From the NCBI GenBank assembly GCA_016185465.1, contig JACPNO010000039.1, positions 1-52,899 of the forward strand: a stretch of DNA of 52,899 bases. The letters run 5' to 3'. Made by a program: the position numbers and the translations under genes. How positions within the stretch are numbered: position 1 is the stretch's first letter; each line of letters opens with the position of its first letter. Origin of the DNA: Candidatus Solibacter usitatus. GTDB taxonomy: Bacteria; Acidobacteriota; Terriglobia; Bryobacterales; Bryobacteraceae. The notes under the pieces are model-generated. The model was not told the origin of the DNA, did no database searches, and was given only the letters and a program-made list of their open reading frames with translations. Positions 37,811-46,683 of this stretch are shown in pieces.

Positions 37811-39202
37811 CTATTCGCCCAGACGGCCTGGCATGTCGGCCAGAATATAGCTGACTACCGCCATAGTTGCGATGCACAGGCGGAAATCCTGTGGATCCAC
37901 TTTGTCCACTGTGTCGGATGTGGTGTGGTGCCAGTCGGAATAATGCGTGCCCACGGTGCGCAGCCCCAGGCCGGGCACGCCGTCGCGCATGAGCGGACCG
38001 ATATCCGCCCCGCCGCCGCGATTGGTCATCTCTCCCGCGCCGATTCCTTCCAGCAGCTTGCCGATTTGCTTCAACTGATCGAGCCCAGCCTCGGCATTGC
38101 CCTTCGACATGCTCATGCCAAAGCCCAACGGCTTTTCGGCGCCGCCATCCATTTCGATCGCCGCCACGTGATTATTGATCTTGTCGCCGAGCGATTCGCG
38201 ATAGGCTTTTCCGCCTGCGGTGCCGTTTTCTTCGTTGGTCCAAAACACCACGCGCAGCGTGCGCCGCGGCCGCAGACCCAGTTTGTGGATGATGTGCACG
38301 GCCTCGAGCGCGCCGATAATTCCCGAGCCATCGTCCTGCGCGCCCTGGCCGACATCCCAGGAATCGATATGGCCGCCGATGACGACGACTTCATCCGGCT
38401 TCTCGCGCCCGCGAATTTCTCCGATCACGTTGGCAGAGCGGGCGTCGGGCAGAGTCTTGGCTTCCATCTCCAGATGCACGCGCACTTTGTCGCCGGAATC
38501 GTAGAGCCGCTGCATGAGCAGGGCGTCTTCCACGCTCACCGCCGCTGTGGGAATCTTGGGAGCGTCGTCGGAGTAGCGCATCCCGCCGGTGTGCGCGGTC
38601 TGCAGCGTGGTCGCCGTATCCACCGAGCGCACCAACGCCGCCACCGCTCCCAATTTCGCCGCCCGCGATGCGCCTGTCGAGCGGTAAATCACGGTGCGGC
38701 CGTAGCCCAGGTTGTCCTCGTTATAGAGCACGATCTTGCCTTCGATGGCAGCGCGCCCCTTTTTCTCCAACTCATCGAAAGTGCGCACCGGAACGATTTC
38801 GGCGGTGATGCCTCCGGCCGGAGTGGCAATGCTGCCGCCCAGGCCCAGCATGGTGAGCTGCCGGGTGATGGGAGTCTCCAGGCTGGCGCTCTCGCGGCCG
38901 CGCACCCAGTGCGGGACTTCCACCGCGGGCGTCGAGACATTTTCCAGCCCGTCTTTCTTCATCTGCTCGGCACTCCACTGAATGGCGCGTTCGAGCGAAG
39001 CCGAGCCGCTCAGACGGTGGCCGATGCGATCGCAGAGATAGGCCAGTTTGGCCCAGCCTTCGTTGTCCGTCAGCGCTGCGCCGATGATCCTGGCGGCCGT
39101 GTCACGGTACTCCACATCGAGGGATTTATTTTGTTGAGAAATCGCCGAGCCCGTCAAAGCTAGCAGCGCCGCTAGCGGAAGCAGAAGTTTAAGACTACGC
39201 AT
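37811..39202 (-). CDS. Exported M28-family metallopeptidase
   Basis: This is a 463-residue protein. The ATG at 39202 has a GAGG site and opens a signal peptide (MRSLKLLLPLAALLALTGSA). A PA domain insert lies at about 130-240. The M28 core has H278 in VVIGGHIDSWD, the bridging D290 in GAQDDGSG, the catalytic Glu in TNEENGTAGG and the last ligand in GTHYSDWHHTTSD. All zinc ligands seem present. It should be a periplasmic aminopeptidase or carboxypeptidase. It lies 12 bp after the ABC permease gene, so it is likely in the same transcript though unrelated by function. Confidence 0.92.
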   Translation of the reverse strand: MRSLKLLLPLAALLALTGSAISQQNKSLDVEYRDTAARIIGAALTDNEGWAKLAYLCDRIGHRLSGSASLERAIQWSAEQMKKDGLENVSTPAVEVPHWVRGRESASLETPITRQLTMLGLGGSIATPAGGITAEIVPVRTFDELEKKGRAAIEGKIVLYNEDNLGYGRTVIYRSTGASRAAKLGAVAALVRSVDTATTLQTAHTGGMRYSDDAPKIPTAAVSVEDALLMQRLYDSGDKVRVHLEMEAKTLPDARSANVIGEIRGREKPDEVVVIGGHIDSWDVGQGAQDDGSGIIGALEAVHIIHKLGLRPRRTLRVVFWTNEENGTAGGKAYRESLGDKINNHVAAIEMDGGAEKPLGFGMSMSKGNAEAGLDQLKQIGKLLEGIGAGEMTNRGGGADIGPLMRDGVPGLGLRTVGTHYSDWHHTTSDTVDKVDPQDFRLCIATMAVVSYILADMPGRLGE

Positions 39203-39213
39203 AGTGCCTCTTA

Positions 39214-40440
39214 TTAAATCACGTCCGCGAACGACTTTCGCAGTTTGTAAAACCACGCATAGCCCAGGATGAACACCAGCCCCGCCACCACCCAAAGCTT
39301 CCACATGCTTCGCCAGGCCGGCGCGTTTCCCTCCAGCAGCACGGCGCGATAGCCGCGCACTAGAGTGAACATTGGATTCATGCCGAGAACCACCAGAGCC
39401 TGCGGCGGCAGCGACGCTTCCGGATAGCAGATGGGCGTCAGAAAAAACCAAAGCGTGAGCAGGAAACCGTTGATTTGGGCCAAGTCGCGGAAGAAGACTC
39501 CCAGCGCCGCCAGGAACCACGTGACGCCGGCGGTGAAAAGCAATTGCGGGACCATGAGCACCGGCAGCCAAATCACCGAAGACGGAACCGATCCGCGGGC
39601 GATCATGGCGACGGCGAGAAAGAGCAGGATGCCGAATACCTGGCTGACGAATCCCGCCGCTACCAGATTGACCGGCAGCGTCTCCACCGGGAACACCAGC
39701 TTCTTGACGAAATTGCGGTGCTCGATCATCACCAGTGGAGCGCGACCGGCGGGCTCGCTGAAGGCCAGCCAGGGCAGCATGCCGGCCAGAAAATACAGGG
39801 CGAAGCCGCTGCGGCTCGGGTCGGAGGGGAAGCGCGCGCCCAGCACTACCCCAAAGACAAAAAAATACGTGAGCATCAGGATCAGCGGATTCAGAAAAGT
39901 CCAGAAAGTGCCGGCGAAAGAGCCCCGGTAGCGGCCCAGGATATCGCGGCGAACCATGGTGCGGATGAGGCTGCGGTTGCGCCAAATGGCTTGCCAGGGC
40001 AGGGTAAATGCGCGCCGCGCGGAGCGGAGCAGGCGCTCCCGCTTCACGGTTTGCAGGTTCACGATACGGAATCGCTGAATGCGCGCGGCGCCGTTGTCCA
40101 CTACGGCATCGATCAGCAGGAACGGCCAGCCGCGCTCGTAGAACCAGCCGCCGTTTTCCTGCACCGGCGAGACAAAAACGCGGTAGGCGCCGGGCTGCTC
40201 CGGGAGTTCGAAGCGCAGATTGAACGGATGCCGCCCGCCGGGCGCGATGGAGGCATTGGGTACGATGCGGCGGCCATCTTCGATGAGCGTGTCGGTCTCC
40301 GGATCGAAGATGTGGTAGCTGAATGCAAAGCCGTCGGCGGGAACCCAGGGGAGCCCGGTGAGGTTCTCCGCTTCGAAGCTGACGCTCACCAGGCGGCCCG
40401 GGCCGGGCTCTACCTTCGTGTCGGCGTAACGGATCGACAT
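39214..40440 (-). CDS. ABC-2 polysaccharide-export permease with N-terminal Wzt-C-like domain
   Basis: This is a 408-residue protein. Residues 1-125 form a beta-sandwich-like domain (NLTGLPW, YHIFDPETDTLIEDG, SIAPGGRHPFNLRFELPEQP, GAYRVFVSPVQENGGWFYER). It resembles the carbohydrate-binding end of Wzt ATPases, but here it is fused to the permease. Residues 150-408 are the ABC2 membrane domain with six helices and the RYRGSFAGTFWTFLNPL segment typical of Wzm/TagG. It would export an undecaprenyl-linked glycan. No ATPase gene is in the window. The start is an ATG with no strong ribosome site, right after the large inverted repeat. Confidence 0.85.
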   Translation of the reverse strand: MSIRYADTKVEPGPGRLVSVSFEAENLTGLPWVPADGFAFSYHIFDPETDTLIEDGRRIVPNASIAPGGRHPFNLRFELPEQPGAYRVFVSPVQENGGWFYERGWPFLLIDAVVDNGAARIQRFRIVNLQTVKRERLLRSARRAFTLPWQAIWRNRSLIRTMVRRDILGRYRGSFAGTFWTFLNPLILMLTYFFVFGVVLGARFPSDPSRSGFALYFLAGMLPWLAFSEPAGRAPLVMIEHRNFVKKLVFPVETLPVNLVAAGFVSQVFGILLFLAVAMIARGSVPSSVIWLPVLMVPQLLFTAGVTWFLAALGVFFRDLAQINGFLLTLWFFLTPICYPEASLPPQALVVLGMNPMFTLVRGYRAVLLEGNAPAWRSMWKLWVVAGLVFILGYAWFYKLRKSFADVI

Positions 40441-40445
40441 TTGTT

Positions 40446-40529
40446 AAGAATTTCTCGCAGAGGCGCAGAGAACGCAGCGAAAAACAAGAAAATTCTTAGT
40501 AGTTCTCTGCGCCTCTGCGAGAAATTCTT
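40446..40529. repeat. 28-bp perfect inverted repeat
   Basis: 40446-40473 pairs perfectly with 40502-40529 over 28 bp, with a 28-nt loop. The arm contains TCTCGCAGAGGCGCAGAG, itself a run of degenerate CGCAGAG units of a kind I recall from dispersed intergenic repeats. It lies between two co-oriented polysaccharide genes, 3 bp after the stop of the first, so its RNA hairpin could stabilise or attenuate the message. Confidence 0.9.
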
Positions 40530-40532
40530 TTC

Positions 40533-42530
40533 TCACGAATACAACCACTCCGGATATCTTTCCCGCACTCCACCGGTTTTCTTGCCTACCGCGTAGATGC
40601 CTTCCCCGCGCAGGGTGCTATCGAACTGGTAGCGCTCCATCAAATGCCGCACCCACGCGTATTCGGGCCGCGGCTGTTCCCGGAACGGCCCGGTCTCAAG
40701 CAGGGTCACCGTGAAGCCGGCGACTTCCAACAGCTTCTGAATTTCGCCGGGCGTGTATTCGCGGTTATGGCGCGCCTCGGTCTCGCCGCTCGCGCGTGGG
40801 CGAACATAAGAATGAAAGAGCCCCGGGTGAAATCCCTGCAGAATCGCCGACACGGCTTGCAGCGACGTGATATTGGGCGTGGTAATCACCACATGTCCGC
40901 CGGGCTTCAAGATCCGGTTGACCTCCGCCATGAGGTGCATCGGATCCTCGCGCAGGTGTTCGATGAGCTCGCAGCAGAGCACCGTCGAAAAATATCCATC
41001 CGGGTACGGATAGACGTCTTTTTCGGCATCGAACAGATCGATTACGCACTCAAAGGACTCGCCGTTGGTGGAGACCACGCGCCGCTGGTCAGTCTGCCCC
41101 AGCGTGCCGTAGTAACATCCGCGGACCGTGCCGTAGCCCAAGCCGGTGTGCAATCCGGGCGTGATCTGCAAATACGCGCCCATCTCCAGAATGCGATCTT
41201 CCGCGGTGCCGGGCGGGGTGATGGCCAGCGTTTTCTCGAGGCGCGTCTGGTGGGTATCGACATAATCGCGCGCCGCCGGCTCCGCCCAACTGGCAATATA
41301 GGCGATCGACACCGGCGCGGGCGCTCGTGGTGGCGCAGGCACAGGCGGCACGGGCGGCGACGGCTCGACGATTTCTTCGTCTTCCTCCTGGATCCACTCG
41401 CGATCGTTTTTCACCGCATCCAGAAAATCGGCATAGCGGGCGGCCACTCTGTCCCAGGTACACTCGTGCTCCACCCAACGCCTGGCGCGCGCGCCCAGCT
41501 CATGAGCTACTTCCGGGCGCGAGACCAGCAAGTTGAGATATTCGAAGATCAGGTCCTCTTCACCCGAGTCCACCGCAACCTGAAGGCAGACGTCGCTGGG
41601 CAATTCGCGGAAAGCCCCGACGCTCGAAACCAGCGCAGCCTTGCCCAATCCCAACGCGCGCATCAGGCTCCCGGAGCTCTCTCCGGCGGTGGGATGGCGC
41701 AAGTTGAGGACGATATCGCAAGCCGCCATATATCCCACGAAATCGTCGATCGGCGCGTAGCCCAGCTTGCGTACGTGGGCGTCCAGGCCGAGAGTGCGAA
41801 TCAGATAATCGAGCGGAAGTTCCGGATGCGGCTCGCCGACCAAAATCATTTTGACGCGCGGATCCAGACGCACCAGCCGGCGAAACGCCCGCAGCGACTC
41901 GGCCACACGCTTGTAAGGCTTCAGGTGGCCGAACATGCCCACCAACGGCGTCGCTTCGTCAAGGCCCAGGCGCTCGCGGTAGCCATGGCGGTCGGCAGTG
42001 GCGATCCACGCGCCATGCGGAATGCGCGCCGCCGGCCCGCCAAAGCCCGCCATGCGCATTTCGTCCATCATGAACCGGCTGTGCACCACGATGGCCCGCG
42101 CCGATTCCAGCAGGCGCCGGTTCATGGCCAGGCCTTCGTAGTTGGGCGCTGTTTGCAAAGCACGGGCGCGGCGAGCGTGCTCGAGCGCCGGACCGCCGCC
42201 GTTGAATTCGGCCTCTTTCAGATATTCGTCCCAATTGCCGCGTTTGATGGTGACGTCGGCGATGAGGTGATGAAGATTGGCCTCGTGCATTACTACTACG
42301 CCGGGATGGCGCAGCGCGGCTTCGTACACAAAAGAGTGGCAGGGATTATTGCCGATCTGGTAGAGCGCCAGATCGAATTTGGCGGGATCGAAGGGGCGGG
42401 ATTCGCCGGCGAAAATTTCGACATCCACCAATTTGCCGAGAGCCTCGGCCAGCGCCGCGGAGTAATCGGCGATGCCGCTCACAGAGGGCGGCATGGGCGA
42501 AAAGAAGGCCAGGTGAAGTTTTTTCAACAA
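40533..42530 (-). CDS. GT4 glycosyltransferase fused to SAM methyltransferase
   Basis: This 665-residue bifunctional protein has a GT-B glycosyltransferase at residues 1-385 (start LHLAFFSPMPPSVSGIADYS; donor site PTAGESSGSLMRALGLGKAA, where the second Glu of the E-x7-E motif is replaced by Arg). An acidic and Pro-rich linker follows (about 390-415). Residues 430-650 are a class I methyltransferase (LCCELIEHLREDPMHLMAEV, RILKPGGHVVITTPN). The pair suggests that a sugar is added and then methylated, perhaps as a chain-capping step before export by the downstream permease; this is inference. Confidence 0.85.
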   Translation of the reverse strand: MLKKLHLAFFSPMPPSVSGIADYSAALAEALGKLVDVEIFAGESRPFDPAKFDLALYQIGNNPCHSFVYEAALRHPGVVVMHEANLHHLIADVTIKRGNWDEYLKEAEFNGGGPALEHARRARALQTAPNYEGLAMNRRLLESARAIVVHSRFMMDEMRMAGFGGPAARIPHGAWIATADRHGYRERLGLDEATPLVGMFGHLKPYKRVAESLRAFRRLVRLDPRVKMILVGEPHPELPLDYLIRTLGLDAHVRKLGYAPIDDFVGYMAACDIVLNLRHPTAGESSGSLMRALGLGKAALVSSVGAFRELPSDVCLQVAVDSGEEDLIFEYLNLLVSRPEVAHELGARARRWVEHECTWDRVAARYADFLDAVKNDREWIQEEDEEIVEPSPPVPPVPAPPRAPAPVSIAYIASWAEPAARDYVDTHQTRLEKTLAITPPGTAEDRILEMGAYLQITPGLHTGLGYGTVRGCYYGTLGQTDQRRVVSTNGESFECVIDLFDAEKDVYPYPDGYFSTVLCCELIEHLREDPMHLMAEVNRILKPGGHVVITTPNITSLQAVSAILQGFHPGLFHSYVRPRASGETEARHNREYTPGEIQKLLEVAGFTVTLLETGPFREQPRPEYAWVRHLMERYQFDSTLRGEGIYAVGKKTGGVRERYPEWLYS

Positions 42531-42534
42531 CCTG

Positions 42535-43236
42535 CTAGCGTACCAATTCCATGGCGAACGTTCCCATACTGAACGGCGCCCGGATCAGCAGCGGGGTGCG
42601 CGCCGGGTCGCGAGCGAAGAAAAACTCCACGGTTACGTCCGAAGCCGGGCCTTTGAGGTGGGCGACCACGCGGTCGGCCTCGGACCTTCTGCCGCCGACT
42701 GAAATGGATTGCGGACCGGTGTACTCCAGGCGCACCTGATAGGTAGCGCCAAAGAGTACCGCCTCGGTGGGCGGCACCCTTCCCTGGCTCAGCTCACGGC
42801 GGGTGAAAAAAAGGAATGTGAGCGCGTCATGAGGGCAATTGTTGATCGAAGTCTCCGACTTTCCGCCGCCTTCGGTCGAGCGCTCGGCGACGTGCCGATG
42901 GAGATCGAAGACCGTGCGCTCATTAGCTTTGCGCTCGCCGTGGTTAGCCTCTTTCACCAGTTGGGAAGAGCAGAAATCGGCCGAGGCGCTGGCGCGATAG
43001 TGGTCGGAAACTTTGAAGCCGGGTATGGCGGCATCGAGCGAGAGCTCAAATTCCCAGCGGTCAGGCTCGCTCTTCGAAGCTTGAGTGTGAACTGCCGTCA
43101 TGCGGCCTTCGCCCAGGCTCAGCCCGCTCGGCCAGTTGACGCGATAGCTCAGCGCTTCATCGGAAGCAGGGAAGCCGCTCTGCGCCGATGCGGGGACAAG
43201 CAGCAGGAAGAGCGCGCAGGTGGCGCGAAACATCAT
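42535..43236 (-). CDS. Exported DUF3108-family protein
   Basis: This is a 233-residue protein with signal peptide MMFRATCALFLLLVPASA. The mature domain shows the DUF3108 pattern: ALSYRVNWPSGLSLGEGRM, the DALTFLFFTRR segment, and a C-terminal VEFFFARDPARTPLLIRAPF. DUF3108 proteins are predicted to be beta-barrel-like periplasmic factors. It lies between two glycosyltransferase genes (4-bp overlap upstream, 4 bp downstream), consistent with a role in the same envelope pathway. Confidence 0.85.
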   Translation of the reverse strand: MMFRATCALFLLLVPASAQSGFPASDEALSYRVNWPSGLSLGEGRMTAVHTQASKSEPDRWEFELSLDAAIPGFKVSDHYRASASADFCSSQLVKEANHGERKANERTVFDLHRHVAERSTEGGGKSETSINNCPHDALTFLFFTRRELSQGRVPPTEAVLFGATYQVRLEYTGPQSISVGGRRSEADRVVAHLKGPASDVTVEFFFARDPARTPLLIRAPFSMGTFAMELVR

Positions 43237-44384
43237 CGGAGCAGCGTCACTGCCTGGACGGATTTGGCGCGCGCCTGGGTGCGCTCCGCCACTTCGTAGT
43301 AGACATCCAGCGTCTTGCGGGCGCTCTGTCGCCAGCTGAAGTGCGTAGCGCGCTGCAAACTCAGCCGCTCCTGGCGAGTGCGCAGCTCCGGATTGCGGAT
43401 GATGTCCGCCATCGCGCGCGCGATTTCCCGGGGCTGGTAGGGGTCGAAAAGCAAAGCCGCGCCGTCGGCAACTTCGGGCACCGCCGACGTGTTAGAGCAC
43501 ACCACGGCGCGCCCGCAGGCCATGGCTTCCACCACCGGCAGGCCGAAGCCTTCGTAGTACGAGGGAAAGCAGAACAGCTCGCAAGCGTTGTACAACTGCA
43601 GCAAATCGTCGTCGGAAACGTAGCCCAGAAAACGGATGCGATCCGCCACTCCGCTCTGCCTGGCCGCCTCGTGCACGCGCGGCGAAAACCAGGTTTCCTT
43701 GCCCGCGATCACCAGCGTATGTGGCAGATTCGGAATCTCGCGAATTAAGTCGCGAAACGCCGCGATCATTCCAATATGGTTCTTGCGCGGTTGCAGGTCA
43801 CCGACCGAGAAGATGAAGGGAGCGGTGAGCCCGAAGGCGCCGTGAACTTTATTTGCGGCAGCGGCGCGATTCACCGGCACGAAGCCTTCGGCTGCAGCAT
43901 TGGGGACGACCACGATGTTGCCTTCGTCGAGCCCGTAGGCGCGGGCAATGGCAGAGCGGGAAAACTCGCTGACGGTCAGAATGCGCGCGGCCCTTTGTAC
44001 CGTCCGCTTCACGCTCCAGCGCAGCTGCGCCGCCCGCGTTAGCTGAAAATAATCCGGACGCTCGAGGAAACTGACGTCGTGAACCGTGACCACCACCGGC
44101 ACCGGACACGCCAGCGGCGCCGTGTACTGGACGTGAATCAGGTCCGGGCGGTCCCGGCGGAGCTGCTGGGCGAGATCGCAGCCCAGGCGCAGGAAGGGAT
44201 TGGCCGCCACCCGGCGGACAGAGAACCGCGCCGGCATGGAGGCTTCAGCCTGCATCACCGAAAGATAAGTGACGAAGTCCGATTCCTGGTCCAGATCCGC
44301 GAAGCCACGCAACAAGCTACGAATGTATACTTCGTTGCCCGTGAGATGGCGGCCGATGGCGTGAGCGTCTACAGCGAACCGCAT
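43233..44384 (-). CDS. GT4 glycosyltransferase
   Basis: This 383-residue GT-B enzyme starts MRFAVDAHAIGRHLTGNEVY, has the HDVSFLERPDYF acceptor-side segment and the donor site SYYEGFGLPVVEAMACGRAVV, with both Glu residues of the E-x7-E motif. It is probably cytoplasmic or membrane-associated, adding a hexose to a growing polysaccharide. A 61-bp gap separates it from the upstream gene, so it may have its own promoter. Confidence 0.9.
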   Translation of the reverse strand: MRFAVDAHAIGRHLTGNEVYIRSLLRGFADLDQESDFVTYLSVMQAEASMPARFSVRRVAANPFLRLGCDLAQQLRRDRPDLIHVQYTAPLACPVPVVVTVHDVSFLERPDYFQLTRAAQLRWSVKRTVQRAARILTVSEFSRSAIARAYGLDEGNIVVVPNAAAEGFVPVNRAAAANKVHGAFGLTAPFIFSVGDLQPRKNHIGMIAAFRDLIREIPNLPHTLVIAGKETWFSPRVHEAARQSGVADRIRFLGYVSDDDLLQLYNACELFCFPSYYEGFGLPVVEAMACGRAVVCSNTSAVPEVADGAALLFDPYQPREIARAMADIIRNPELRTRQERLSLQRATHFSWRQSARKTLDVYYEVAERTQARAKSVQAVTLLR

Positions 44385-44445
44385 TCGAATTCAGGGCGCT
44401 GCGAAATCCCCTTGCTCTCTCCGTTGTCTCTGCACTTTCAGTCTC

Positions 44446-45651
44446 TCACAAATCCAGCGTTTCCCAAACGCGTTCCCAGGTAAAATGCAACTCGAACAGC
44501 GCGCGTCCTGCCTGCCCCAGACGAGCGCGCTCGACGGGCGACGCGAGCAGGGCGCTCACCGCGCCGGCAAACTTTGCAGGGTCGTCCGCCAGCAGGATAT
44601 TTTCCCCGTCGTGCGCAGGCAATCCCTCGGCCCCGATGCGGGTGGACACGACTGCGCGCCCCGCCGCCCAGGCTTCGATAATCTTCAGCCGCGTGCCGCT
44701 CCCGGCCAGCAGCGGCGCCACCACCACTTTCGCCGCCGCCAAGGCCTCCACCGCATTCGCCACCCGTCCGGTGAGCTGGATACGCGGGTCGGCTTTCACC
44801 ATGGCCCTAACAGCGTCCGCATTCTTGCCAATCAGCCGCAGCGTCAATTCCGGCCATTGCGCGCGCAAGCCGGGCCAGATTTTGGAAACAAGGAACCGAG
44901 TACCAGAGACGTTGGGCGGGTAGGCGAAGTTTCCGGAAAATGCGATGACATCCTGCTCCGCGCGCTCTGGCTGGGCGATAGCTGGAATGGCGTTGGCGTA
45001 CACTTGCATCCGCGCGCCGGGGAAAATAGCATCCACGCGACGGGCGTCATCCGGCGACGCCGCCAGCAAGCAATCGAAGCGCGGCAGCCACTTTTTCTCG
45101 AGCGCCAGACACGCCCGGCTAAAGCCGCGATGCGCCAGCGCCATGGGTAGCCGTTCATTTTTCGAGCAGCGCGCGTGCAGCACCGATTCCACGTTGTGGA
45201 GATCCAGCACGGTCACCTTGGCCGCGCGGGCTACCTGTTCCACGTACGGCGCGCACCAAAAATGTTCAATCACGGCGACCGCGTAGGTCCGCTCGCGAAT
45301 GAACGAGCTAACTTGAGCGCCAAATCCGCTAAAACGATCCAGCATAGGCGGAATGCCGCGCAGCAGCCTTCCCGCATTCCTGGTGGCGCGCGCTATTGGG
45401 GCGCCGCTATGCGGCGGCAGATCGATCACATGGATGCGGCGGGCACTTTCGGCGGGAAACAGCAATGCCGGGTCCGGCGCGCCGGGCTCGCGGAAAACGA
45501 TCACGTCGACAGCGTAGCGGTCAGCCAGATACTCGAACAGCGAAGCCGCGCGCAGCGCCCCGCCGCCTTCGAGCGGATACGGCGCCTCCGGCGTGAGAAA
45601 CAGCGCACGTGCCCGCTCAGCACCAGGCGAATCGCTGTTGCGCTTCGTCAT
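44446..45651 (-). CDS. GT4 glycosyltransferase
   Basis: This 401-residue GT-B enzyme has a glycine-rich start LFLTPEAPYPLEGGGALRAA and donor-site sequence SGTRLKIIEAWAAGRAVVSTRIGAEGL. Its first 35 bp overlap the end of the preceding glycosyltransferase gene in another frame, with a GGGAGG ribosome site inside it, so translation is likely coupled. The C-terminus ends WERVWETLDL, as in related sugar transferases of exopolysaccharide clusters. Confidence 0.85.
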   Translation of the reverse strand: MTKRNSDSPGAERARALFLTPEAPYPLEGGGALRAASLFEYLADRYAVDVIVFREPGAPDPALLFPAESARRIHVIDLPPHSGAPIARATRNAGRLLRGIPPMLDRFSGFGAQVSSFIRERTYAVAVIEHFWCAPYVEQVARAAKVTVLDLHNVESVLHARCSKNERLPMALAHRGFSRACLALEKKWLPRFDCLLAASPDDARRVDAIFPGARMQVYANAIPAIAQPERAEQDVIAFSGNFAYPPNVSGTRFLVSKIWPGLRAQWPELTLRLIGKNADAVRAMVKADPRIQLTGRVANAVEALAAAKVVVAPLLAGSGTRLKIIEAWAAGRAVVSTRIGAEGLPAHDGENILLADDPAKFAGAVSALLASPVERARLGQAGRALFELHFTWERVWETLDL

Positions 45652-46675
45652 AGACCTCCCGCGTTCGCCGCGCCGTGCGCGCCCAGGAATATTCGCTGGC
45701 GCGCTGTAACCCGCGCCGCCCCCATTCCTCCGCCCATTCGGGATTCATCAGGACCGCGCGCATGGCTTCATACAAATCCGGCGGATCGCAGCGAATGGCT
45801 GCGCCGCCCACCACTTCGGCGATCGCCGGGTCTCGCGAAGTGATTACGCACGCGCCGCATTGCATGGCCTCCAGCACCGGCAAGCCAAAGCCTTCGTAGA
45901 GCGAAGGGTACACAAACGCAATGGCCCCCGAATACAGCACGGCAAGATCCTCGTCACTGACTTCGCCCGCCACATGAAGGCCGGGCTCCGGTGCGAATTC
46001 GGGAAAATCCTCGCGGCGGCGGCCGGCCAGAATCAGATCGACGTCCCAATCACGGCGCAGCGCCCGCCACGCAGCGATCAATGCAGGAACATTCTTGCGC
46101 GGCTCCAGCGTTCCGGCAAAGAGAAAATACCGGCGTCCCACGGATTCGTGAACCGGGCGAAAAATCTCCGATGCCGCCAGAGGCACCGCGGCGATGCGTC
46201 CGGGCGCAATGCCAAAGTAATCGATCGCTTGCTTGCGGACGGCGTCACTGACCGTCACGATCATGGTCGCGATCCCCAGGCCAATCAGCCACGGCGTGCG
46301 CCTGCGTACGCGCTCCGCGCCGTGATGCCATTCGCGATTTATCCACGGGGAAAGGTCGTGCAGCGTGAGTACGCTGGGACGCCGTGCGAGGTACGGCACT
46401 TCGAAATTGGTGCCGTGAAACAGGTCGCAGCCCAGGCGGTCCATTTCGCGGTCCAGGCCCCAAAGCCACCATTTGCGATCCAACGCACTCTGCGGTGATC
46501 GTCCACTTCGCAAGTTGGCTCGATTGCCGGCCGGCATCGTGAACCGCTGGTCAGAGAGCAGAAAAAAATCGTTGCGCTCGTATTCCGCTGCCAGCGCCCG
46601 CGCCAGCTCGGCGGTGTAGCGCGCCAGCCCGCCGCTCGAGAGCGTCAGAGGAGTGGCGTCCAGAGCTACGCGCAT
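45617..46675 (-). CDS. GT4 glycosyltransferase
   Basis: This 352-residue GT-B enzyme starts MRVALDATPLTLSSGGLARY, has LTLHDLSPWINREWHH and a phosphate-binding FAGTLEPRKNVPALI segment. The donor site is PSLYEGFGLPVLEAMQCGACVI. It closely follows the mannosyltransferase-like plan of the 43233-44384 enzyme. It starts 8 bp after rfbB and overlaps the next gene by 35 bp. Confidence 0.9.
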   Translation of the reverse strand: MRVALDATPLTLSSGGLARYTAELARALAAEYERNDFFLLSDQRFTMPAGNRANLRSGRSPQSALDRKWWLWGLDREMDRLGCDLFHGTNFEVPYLARRPSVLTLHDLSPWINREWHHGAERVRRRTPWLIGLGIATMIVTVSDAVRKQAIDYFGIAPGRIAAVPLAASEIFRPVHESVGRRYFLFAGTLEPRKNVPALIAAWRALRRDWDVDLILAGRRREDFPEFAPEPGLHVAGEVSDEDLAVLYSGAIAFVYPSLYEGFGLPVLEAMQCGACVITSRDPAIAEVVGGAAIRCDPPDLYEAMRAVLMNPEWAEEWGRRGLQRASEYSWARTARRTREVYDEAQQRFAWC

Positions 46676-46683
46676 GCCGTATT

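Noticed and set aside
39203-39985. 261-residue N-terminal extension of the M28 peptidase frame.
   Set aside because: It overlaps the ABC permease in another frame; the signal peptide starts at 39202.
40644-42572. A 642-residue plus-strand ORF opposite the GT4-methyltransferase gene.
   Set aside because: Length alone is not evidence in GC-rich DNA; the minus strand holds both catalytic domains.
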